A DNA stretch of 49,988 nt from Monosiga brevicollis MX1 (lineage: Eukaryota > Opisthokonta > Choanoflagellata > Craspedida > Salpingoecidae). A model generated the notes under the pieces. It had not been told where the DNA came from. It did not search any database and saw nothing but the letters and a program-made list of their open reading frames with translations. Location of the stretch: positions 191,811 through 241,798 of the forward strand of contig NW_001865075.1 of NCBI RefSeq assembly GCF_000002865.3. Reading direction: 5' to 3'. Positions 1 to 9,440 of this stretch are shown in pieces. Position 1 is the first letter of the stretch; every line of letters starts with the position of its first letter. Made by a program: the position numbers and the translations under genes.

Positions 1-781
1 TGTGTGATGAATCAACTTGCAGGGAGTAAGTACCGCGCCAATGGCAATGGGTCACTGTCTGTTTCGATTTGCGAGTGTGTCTGTCGGATGTGATGATGAA
101 CAGGGGACACCTCTCATGCTGGTGGTTTGCTGATGTGTTGGGACGTGGTGTGATGCTCCATGGCCTACGCTTCGTCGATTTGACATGGGCCGGGGCTGTA
201 TGTATGGCGTGTGTGTGATGAATCAACTTGCAGAAAGTAAGTACCGCGTCAATAGCAATGGGTCACTGTCTGTTTCGATTTGCGAGTGTGTCTGTCGGAT
301 GTGATGATGAACAGGGGACACCTCTCATGCTGGTGGTTTGCTGATGTGCTGGGACATGGTGTGATGCTCCATGGCCTACGCTTCGTCGATTTGACATGGG
401 CCGGGGCTGTATGTATGGCGTGTGTGTGATAAATCATCAACTTACAGGTTGTAAGTACCGCGTCGGCAGCAACAGGTCACTGTCTGTTTCGATTTGCGAG
501 TGTGTCTGTCGGATGTGATGATGAACAGGGGACACCTCTCATGCTGGTGGTTTGCTGATGTGCTGGGACATGGTGTGATGCTCCATGGCCTACGCTTCGT
601 CGATTTGACATGGGCCGGGGCTGTATGTATGGCGTGTGTGTGATAAATCATCAACTTACAGGTTGTAAGTACCGCGTCGGCAGCAACAGGTCACTGTCTG
701 TTTCGATTTGCGAGTGTGTCTGTTGGATGTGATGATGAACAGGGGACACCTCTCATGCTGGTGGTTTGCTGATGTGCTGGG
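1..781. repeat. Tandem array of a 211-bp unit, about 3.7 copies
   Basis: Near-identical units start at 1, 212, 423 and 637. The spacing is 211, 211 and 214 bp; the third and fourth units carry a 3-bp insertion near their start. The fourth copy stops matching at about 781. Each unit has one short block where an acceptor-like CTTGCAG or CTTACAG is followed three bases later by a donor-like GTAAGT. No long coding frame survives on either strand, so the array is probably intronic or 5' sequence of the ankyrin-kinase-PARP gene that follows. The array begins at the window edge and may be longer. Confidence 0.93.
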
Positions 782-816
782 ACTGTTCATGACGTGCATG
801 ATGCTGAGCAATATAG

Positions 817-3800
817 AATGGATCTACGCCGCTGTACGATGGCCTCTGTTCCACGGACATTCTGATGTCATCGACGTCCTATTGGAGCATGGCGCAGACC
901 TTGATGCCAAAAACACAGTTAGTTTTGCCTGTGTGACCAAACCCTTATTCTGCCTTTCCGCGCGGTGCCCACCGTCGTTCTTCGCATTGTGTTAAAAGTC
1001 GCTACTTTGAACCTCCACTGTTCTTTGTGTACCGTTTGAGCTTGAATCAACTGTTGTACACGTGCTCCTTTGCTTTTTTTCGGCGCCTCAAATTTTCATC
1101 GTTTTTTGTTCGATTGCTTTCGCCTCACCTTTTTTTTAAGGCTAAGTGGGCCTCTTTCACACACCGCCGTTGCTTGGCATTGCCCCCACATTGCCACCTC
1201 TATTTTTGACCAATTCATTGCACCTCTCATCTCTCCTTTCTTCTTATGGCTTGTTCGCCCCGTTTGGCAGGAAAACCAGACACCGCTCGACTTAGCACGC
1301 CAAAACGGCCATGGCGACAAGGTGGAACGCATATTTGCAGCTTACAAGGCTGCACAAAACGCACCCCCCCATTCAACTTCTACGCAAACTGCTCCTGCTA
1401 CGCAGCTTGAGCCATCTTGGCCGCCAACGCTGCCTGACGACGTACCCACCTTGAAGGTGTGTCCAAATCACCTCGTACCAACGGCTTTTCTTCCCCCGCG
1501 GTCCAATCATCTTCATATTCGCACTCCTTTACTATTGCACTTTGGAACAGGCGACAGCCTCGGTGGTCATGGCAGTCGAAGCCTGGCTCCAGCCACTGCT
1601 GCCCACGAATGCCATCACCCACCCGTTTCCGCACCTCGACGCTTTTGTCACCAATGCCCAAAGCAACGCCGGCGTGCGAGTGTCTGCAAAAGTGATCAAA
1701 CAGAGAATTGACGAAGCGCCAGTGGATTTGCCTCAGATGGATTGGGCGGCTTTTCAAACAATTGCAGCCAACGCCCTTGCCTCGCTTGACCAGGTGTTGA
1801 AAATAGCCGAGGCCCTCGCTGCCCGCATGAGCCAATCGGACCCAGAAGCCACCACTCTTAAAGCAGAGCTCATGGCAATGCACGATCTGACGTGCCAACC
1901 CGACCTGAAGCCGGCCTTTCATGAACTTTGCGAAGCACTCACACAATGCCCCGCTCCACCTGCCCCCAGCCCTTCGGCACCGAAAACCCCCCCGGCAAAT
2001 CTCACAGCGGCCATTGACCGACTGGCTAGCCTTCAGAACGTGGGCTCGGAGCACTCACGTCTCCTGAGGACTAGCAACAACCAGATTGAGCGCCTCATAC
2101 TCGATCTCATTGATGCCCTGGATACCCTGGCGGAAATGGGAATCAAGGATACGAGTAACCGCGTTCGAAGACTGCGACAACAAGCCAAGCGCCAGCCAAT
2201 CGAACAGACACCTCCTCAGAGCTTGTCCGCAGCCTGGAAAAAACTCTGCCGGGCCCACGAGAAGCTCAGCCAATCCAATCAGAATGGTCTTGAGCCAGTT
2301 GCGCAGTGGCAACCACCTCCCGACTACGAGCATTACGCCTGGTATCAAGCGTTTGTGCATCACGAAACCCAATGCCTGGTGCAACAGCTACAAGACATGA
2401 ACAACTGGCGAGAAAAGACGATGTCCGTGCTGTCTTCGTGTATGGATCTTGCAGACAATCTGGCTGAGAGCGTTGATGATCAAACTGTATCTGCGCATAA
2501 AGAGCTAGCCGAGTTGCACGAGCAGATCAAAGCAATTTCTTTCTTTCTCCAGGCTGCGCCCCCGGACATGCGATCTGGCCTTGGGGACAGATTGAACGAA
2601 ATGAAAGCTCGACGCGACACCTTGCAAAGACAGCTTCAAGGCCCATCGGATGACGTGGCAAAGTTGGCACAACTGCTGCATCAACATTTTCCGGCCCTCC
2701 TGGTATTTTTGTGCCCGGATCAGAGCATGTTGGGAGCGCATCTCCGTACCGTGCTTGGCCCCGATCTTCCGGTCAGCCTCATCTTGGAGGCCATGACCGA
2801 AGTGGACGGATCATTGACGCTCCTCAGCCTAGGCCAACTTGAGCTGATCTACATCCAAAACCACAAGGTGTACAAAGCCCGCGCACAGCTGCCAAATTGC
2901 CCTGAGCAAGAATTGGCCGTCAAAGAGTATGCGTTTGCTCGACAGCAGCAGGATCAGTTCCGTACTTTTCTTCGCGAGCTTCGCGCCATGCGTAAGCTAC
3001 AACATGCGCACATCATTCCAGTCCTGGGCGCGCTTGTGGATGTGCGAGATGGGCATCCAAGTGCCTACCTGGTGCAGCCATGGTGTGCGCAGGGTGACCT
3101 GCAGCAGTGGTTGAGCAAGGTGACTCGCCATGTGGCCACCTCGGGCGTCATTAAAGGGCTGATGAACCAGCTGCGCACGGCCCTGGCCTTTATGCACAGC
3201 AAGGGCTTAGTGCACCGTGATGTCAAGCTGAGCAACGTCATGCTGGACGGCTCGGAGGATCACCCTAAAGTACGGCTGGGCGATTTTGACATTGCCAAGG
3301 CGGCGGCTGAAGCAACGTTGTTGCCTTGCACGGCCACTGCATCGTCGGGCACGGCAGGCTATGTCGCACCCGAGGTCCTCTTTGGCAGGGGTCGCGTGGG
3401 TGCGCGTCCAACACAGGATGCCTTTTCCTTTGGCTGCGTTCTCTACAATACCTACATGTTCCCACAGACAGTACCGCCAGCTAGCTTGCCCACGGACCAG
3501 CTGGTCGAAAAGAGCAATTGGGATCCAACAGCAACAACCACAGAAAATAAGGCCTGCAAGTTTTCGCATCTAGCTGCCGAGGTTGGTGTTGACTTTTGTG
3601 GCAGTGATGATAGCGCGATCGTTTGAGGCCGACGCTCATGCTTGCTTTTGGTGCAGATGTGCGATTCGACGAGCAGTCTATATCAGGAAACGCGTGGTTT
3701 GCTTTCCACGGATCCGATGCAACGTCCAAGTCTCCTGAGTGTTCAGGTAGTTGGAGACCAGCCCTCCACTGATGTGGGACCAGCCATTGAAGTACTGCAG

Positions 3801-4686
3801 AATGCACCCGAGCTCATATCCGAGGTGTGTCGTTCGTGCGCTTGCTGCGTTGGAGGTGGGACAAGCCGTTACCAACCTAGTGCCTTTTATGTTGCGCGTG
3901 ACAATCAATGCAATTAGGTGGCTGAGCTCTTGAAGCAGCTGGGCGCCGACGGACGAGGTCCCAGAAACATGACTGTAAAACGGGTGGAGCGTGTGCACAA
4001 TCCCGTACTGTGGGAGCGCTACCGCAGCAAGCGACGTGAGATGGCCGAGCGCACGGCAAACTACGAGCACTTTGCCCAACTCCAATCAGCTACGGTGGAT
4101 GCGCTGCCAGGCCAACCAGCCTTGCTCCGAGATATGCCGTGCCAGGAGCGCCTGCTGCTCCATGGCATTGGCCCCGATCACGAGCTGCGTGATAAGATTG
4201 TGCGCCTGGGCCTCGACTATCGCTTTGCTGGCAGCAGTGCCGGTACTCTCTTTGGGCGGGGCATCTATCAAGCCGACCACCCCGGCAAGGTGGGCGGTCG
4301 TTTGGCAAATGCTCTATCTTGTCACAGCAAAATCTTATGAGTACACACCATGTTCATAGAGTCATCAATATGCCAAGCCATCTCGCCCTAATAAGGAGCG
4401 AACATTGATCATTACGCGGGCGTTATTGGGACGTGCGTGTGCCCATAAATCCCCCGATCCCAAAGCCTTGGATGCACCCCTTTTGCCCCATGCGCCCAAT
4501 AACGAGCGGTGCGTGAGCCACAGTCGCGCTTGCATGTTATACCCCATTCCTGTCCTTTTCTTAACACGTGCATTCTTCTTTAGTTATGACTCGGTGATTG
4601 CCACGCCGGCTGGGCAGTATCGCGAGGTGATCATGTTTGACAATGCCCAAATCTACCCTGAACTGGTCGTGTACTACACGGCTTAG
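817..4686 (+). CDS. Ankyrin - degenerate kinase - PARP fusion protein, 5' end missing
   Basis: Likely exons are 817-917, 1271-1456, 1551-3581, 3657-3824, 3918-4289, 4396-4508 and 4584-4686 (TAG). An ankyrin unit ends in GHSDVIDVLLEHGADL and continues over an intron into NQTPLDLARQNGH. A helical region of several hundred residues follows. The kinase-like domain has AVK, HRDVKLSN, TAGYVAPEV and FSFGCVLYN. Its DFG motif reads DFD (3282-3290) and the glycine-rich loop is not recognisable. The end is a PARP catalytic domain with LLHGIG, FGRGIYQAD, YDSVIATP and REVIMFD. This gives His, Tyr and Glu at the H-Y-E triad positions, so ADP-ribosyl transfer and even polymer formation look possible. Ankyrin plus PARP recalls tankyrase, but a kinase domain is not part of tankyrases. 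Two uncertainties remain: the first ankyrin unit is frame-broken, and the 4289/4396 junction, although in phase, omits residues normally present in PARP domains. Earlier exons lie outside the window. Confidence 0.82.
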
Positions 4687-5038
4687 ATTCTCTCGACAAT
4701 CTGCGGTTCGGTCCTTGCCATGGCAATGTCTCCTTCGGGTGTTGCACTGCCTGCCGAGATAAGTATGCCAACATGTTTGACAATGCCCAAATCTACCCTG
4801 AACTGGTCGTGTACTACACGGCTTAGATTCTCTCGACAATCTGCGGTTCGGTCCTTGCCATGGCAATGTCTCCTTCGGGTGTTGCACTGCCTGCCGAGAT
4901 AAGTATGCCAACATGTTTGACAATGCCCAAATCTACCCTGAACTGGTCGTGTACTACACGGCTTAGATTCTCTCGACAATCTGCGGTTCGGTCCTTGCCA
5001 TGGCAATGTCTCCTTCGGGTGTTGCACTGCCTGCCGAG
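4632..5038. repeat. 140-bp tandem repeat duplicating the PARP gene 3' end, 2.9 copies
   Basis: Copies begin at 4632, 4772 and 4912. As far as can be read they are identical until the third ends at 5038. Each copy holds the final codons of the PARP-containing gene (from MFDNAQ to the TAG stop) plus about 85 bp downstream. Copies two and three therefore carry an untranslated duplicate of the coding end. Identity over the stop codon and spacer points to a very recent duplication or an assembly artefact. Confidence 0.95.
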
Positions 5039-5479
5039 GCCACACCCAAGATAAGCATGCCAACCTTCCATTTTGTATTCAAGATGACCTTGGCGCCTGC
5101 CGCTGTGCCACTGTGCTTCGGTGCCTTTGTGCCGTGCCCAAATCTCTGTATCCCTCTGTCTACATGTGGTATTATTGTTCCTCTGTGTCTCTTGTCTTCG
5201 TTTCTCTCTCTTTCAATTCATTCATTTTGTTTCTCTCTATCTCGCTCTCAGTCATCTCTCTCTTAATTGTCAGCAAAATTATATTTGTATGTGTTTGCAG
5301 GGTAAAAATACAGCTCCAACGTATTTGCATTTGCGATCGACTTGACAACCAAGCGGCGCAGCATCGATCCGGTCGCAGGATCAGGGACGGGGTGGTGGTG
5401 GTGGTGGTGTTTGTGAGACGGGGCCCCCGAATTGGGGGGCGCATCGCACCGGGTGCACTGCTGCTAGGACCGTGCCAAG
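5039..5479. other. Spacer between PARP-fusion gene and CCDC146
   Basis: No gene is seen here. The stretch from about 5150 to 5290 is rich in C and T. It is followed by a GTGGTGGTGGTGGTG run near 5391-5409 just before the CCDC146 start. It probably contains the CCDC146 promoter and 5' UTR. A TTTGCAG at 5295-5301 could be the acceptor of a 5' UTR intron. Confidence 0.5.
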
Positions 5480-8400
5480 ATGAAGGCCGAGGCGGCAGAG
5501 ACCGCTTTGATGGCGGCGCAAGCGCGATTGCCCGTAGACCGCTTCGCCGCGCTGCGCTCGAGCCTCGATGCCCTCGTAGCGGCGCTGGCACAACAACAAG
5601 AGACTGAAGAGGCACAGCGCCGTAAAGCTGAGCAGTTGCATACGGACGTGCAGGTGAGCCCGGCATGACATGCTACCTGGGGCCTCACTGCCACCCCAGC
5701 TTCCTCTCCGCACTCGCCTCCTCCCTCTCATCTGGCCCGTGCATGCATCGTTCCTTGAAACAGAACCAACGCCAACGGCTGGCTCAGCACGATGGCAGCA
5801 TCCTCCAAGAGGGGACCCCACAGATGGCGCTGCACCAAGAGCTTCTGACCGCCAGCAACGAGCTCACACTCGTTCATCGGAAGCTACAAGACCGCGAGGA
5901 AGCCATTGACCAGCTCAAGGAAGACCTGGCCAACGCCAAGTTTGACCTCGGCGTCTCCCTCGATAGTCGCGGTGACAGCGAGCGCATACAGCAGATTGAA
6001 CAGCAGTCAACCGGCTTGCAGGCCGAGATTGATCGTGACACGTTACAGGCCTCGGAGTTGCAGGAAGAACTTGAGTCCTTGCGCGCCACCGTTCTTGCGA
6101 GTCGCGATCGAGAGGCCGCTGCCGCGGCTACTGTACAAAGCCTCCAAAACGATATGCAGGCAGCCAACGCGCTCCCCCAACGCATTGCAAATCAGGCTGG
6201 GCTCCTCGTTAACAACAAAAACCGTTGTGCCGCTGAACTTGAGCAACTCGAGCAAACGCTGCAAAATCGGAACCAAACCCTGGTTGATTTGCGCGACAAC
6301 CTCGCCCGCGTGCAGCAGGATACCAGCGCGGTCGATGACGCCATTGAAGCCGCCATCGCCGATCGCCTGCGTCTCGAGCGACTCCAGCAACAACATGAAC
6401 TTACGATTCAGAGCACTGAAGAAGCCAGTGTCGACCTAATTGGGCAACGTGCCCTGCTTGAAACCCAAATAGATTCTGCCGCGGGCCGCCTTCACTCCCT
6501 TGATGAGCAGGTGGCTGCCATCAAACGCCATCAAGACCGTGCCTTGCGTGAGCTCAAGGCCGCCCAGAGCAAGGAGGAAACGCTACGCTTGGCACGAGAC
6601 ACGGCTGTCAAAGAACGTGACCGGGTGGCTGTCGCGGTGGATGCTCGCCGCAAAGAAGCTCTAGATATTGCCGGCGGACTAGAACGACTCGAGGCCGACC
6701 TAACCACGAGTCAGCGCGCATGGGAATCCACAGCAGGCGTCTCGCGCGCCGCCGTGGCCAAGGTACAGGGCATGCATGCCAAAAACCGCTCCCTTGAGAA
6801 GGAGCTGGCCCATCTGGTGCGCCAAAGTGCCGACTTGGCTCGGCAACATGCGGCTGTCCGTCGGGCCGTAGATCATGCAGGCGCCGAAAAGCTGCGCTCG
6901 CTGCAAGTGTTGACGGCGCAGGAACAGCACCTCAACTCGGCCGCCCTGGGCCAGCGAGATGCCAAGCGCAGCCTTGATCAAGTGGGTTCAAAGGTCACGG
7001 CCGTTGCTATGCTTCTCGGGACCGCCAAGAATGAGAAGAACCTCTGCCTCACGCAGATCAACAGCCTGCAGCAGCGCCTGGCCGAAATGCGTGACAAACA
7101 GCGCATGTTGCACACGGAAATTGAGATTCTTCGCGCCTCGGCTGAGGAGAAGGATGTCAAAATCAACGAGATCAAGGCTGACGCCGCTGCCCGTGGCGTC
7201 ATCCTTGAGGGCCTGCGCGGAGAAGTCAATAGCACACGGCAGCAAGAGCGCGAGCTGCAGACCCAGGGCAAGAATCTGGGGCGCCTCAACCAAAAGCTGT
7301 TGGAAAGCATAGAAGTGGTGGAGAAGAAACTGGCACAGCTCCGTCAGGAGCAGGAAAGCGTCGTTCGCCAACGTGACTTTCATGCCAAGGGATTGGTGCG
7401 CCGGCAACACGACTTGGCTCAGCTTTATGAGAACCTCAACGTCACCAACAACACGCTCCACCAGGGCGAGGTTGGTACACATCGGCATGCCTGCGCTCAT
7501 TTATGTCTTTGACCTGCAGCCCTCGAGCTCACTCTCTCTCACCCACTTGGCTGGCCCTGGATGGATTTGGTAGATGGAATTGCAAGAGCGCGAGCAGGAC
7601 CTGAAGCTGCTCAATGCCGAAAAGGCTGAGCTGCTTCGAGCTATCCGTCTCCTCAACAAAGCGGTGCCTGTCAAGCACAAACTACAGAACGATCTCCTGG
7701 AATCGCAGGTACAAGAGTGCCTGTGGCTCGCCGGCCGCACTCTCGCCCTTGCCACGTGCGGATCCTTTGCAGTTGCGACCGCACCTATAGCCCTGACCCC
7801 TCACGCTTGTCCCTTGGTAGCTGGAACTGGTTTCCTGTCAGAAGCGAACGTCCGAACTTGAGGAACAGCTGCAATCACATACGCGCGTACAGCGGCAGCG
7901 TCCCGAGGATGAAACAGAAGACCTTGATCCGGTGGCGCTTGAGGAAAAGGCGACGCGCTTGGCCGAACGCTTGGCCAACAAGGAGGAGCAGGTCTTGGAA
8001 CGTGACATGGTGCTTGCAGAAACCGAACGTCTTCTGGGTCGCGCTCTGCGCCGACTCGAGGCCGGCCGGGGCGACGCACTGCAGGCCACCGCCACCGCAC
8101 GCGACTTTCAGATGCGCCTCAACGAGCTGCAGCTCAAGCTCAAGGCCTGCGTGTCCGAGCTGGCCATGTACCAGACCAAGGCCTCACAGTATCAGCGCGA
8201 AGCAGACGACCTTCGCGATACACTTGAAATGGCCGAAGCCAACCTCCTGGCCAACCGCCCTCCCAATCCCGAGGTGGGTTTAGAGACAAGTCATGTCGGT
8301 TCCGCGGCAACCACACGAGGGCATCCGACATGGCACTGCTTATTGCGCCGGTCAAATTACCAGACGAGGCATGCCATTGCGCGCTCATGTTCTTGCCCTC

Positions 8401-8773
8401 GACATGCCATGGTCTTGTTTGCAGATTGAAAGCGAGTGGCAACGGTTGAAGCGCCGTTTCAAGCAGGAATGGAATGCCGCGCTATCTGCCAGTATGGATC
8501 TTACCCAAGGTTCGACACCATCGTACAGTGACACGAGTTTTTGTTTGTTTGTTCGTGTGCTTTTTCTCATTTTTTTTTTTATGCTTTGGACTGCCAGGTC
8601 TATCACAGACGCACCGCCAAGGCGATTATGTTCCAGATGCCGATGGTGCGCTTCCGATTGCAAAGCCGTTTGGTGCTCAAGCGCCCTTCAGGCCGGCCAA
8701 TCGGCCACCCAAGCTACGGCATTATCGTAATCTTGTCAAAGCCCCCGCGGAATCAGCTGTGGCCATGCCCTGA
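5480..8773 (+). CDS. CCDC146: CCDC146 / MBO2 ciliary coiled-coil protein
   Basis: Six exons (5480-5653, 5764-7470, 7574-7708, 7842-8273, 8425-8509, 8598-8773) join in frame with GT-AG borders and encode about 902 residues; the human protein has about 955. Almost the whole protein is coiled coil. Family landmarks appear in order in the last third: LYENLNVTNNTLHQGEMEL, then RLAERLANKEEQVLERD, then RLNELQLKLKACVSEL with a short proline stretch, an IESEWQRLK segment, and a C-terminus with IAKPFGAQAPFRP followed by LRHYRN. This matches the conserved end of CCDC146. The family (Chlamydomonas MBO2) sits in cilia and basal bodies and is needed for normal flagellar beating and sperm flagella. The start is the ATG at 5480, the first in the exon that joins in phase to exon 2. 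The gene converges on SEPSECS. Confidence 0.9.
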
Positions 8774-9440
8774 GGGCTTGATAGCTTTATGGCTTGCGCC
8801 TTTGATGGCGTACTTTGCCGCTCTAGTTTTCCGAGTAAATGTCTTCTGCCCCGCTCTGGGATCCCCGCTGTGCGGACCACTTCCAGATACGGGCGTCAAG
8901 TTGATTGATTGATTGATTGAGATTCATCGGGTCGCAAAGTGGAGATAAACTTTAGGGATCGAACACTTGTTTCAATGCTTCGGTTTACAACACACAACCA
9001 ATCAAGGGCGATTCGCGGCACTTGCGAACGACATCAAAGCTCGTTCAACATTCAACATGAGCTATGGCTTAAGGATAACCCCAGCCAGAGAAAGGATTGC
9101 AAGGACTTCTTTTGTAGTCCCCGAGGTTATTGCCTGCTTGATTGAGTCTGCTCGTTTACCCTTCTTTTCTTTTCTGTTTTTCTCTTGCTTGCTCCCTCCA
9201 CAGTCATGCGCAGATTTTCGGAGTACCGGTCAGTGCAGTCTCTCATATGGCTGCCATTTCCTGCAGCCTGCAGGTCGTTTTTCTATTTTTCTGCCCAAAA
9301 AAAGAATTGAAAAAAAAAATCCTTTTCTTCAAATTAATGTCTGCAAAGTTTGTTCAGAAAATGCCCATGCTTCACAGAAGCAGAGCTGGAGGGGGGGGTG
9401 TATGAAGATCTACTCAGGGCGACCAAAGAGCGGAATTCCG
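8774..9440. other. Convergent intergenic region, CCDC146 / SEPSECS
   Basis: The 667 bp between the CCDC146 stop and the SEPSECS stop on the other strand hold no convincing gene. There is a short TTGA tetranucleotide repeat at about 8902-8919 and an A-rich patch at about 9296-9320. Both 3' UTRs should lie here. Confidence 0.6.

Noticed and set aside
1-640. 63- and 70-residue minus-strand frames repeated in the first 650 bp
   Set aside because: They recur only because the DNA repeats every 211 bp; there is no sign of coding constraint.
1398-2054. 218-residue minus-strand reading frame
   Set aside because: It lies opposite the main exon of the ankyrin-kinase-PARP gene, has no family motifs, and uses the mirrored codon bias of the plus-strand exon.
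4683-5071. Repetitive minus-strand proteins (up to 126 residues)
   Set aside because: Antisense translation of the 140-bp tandem repeat that derives from the PARP coding end.
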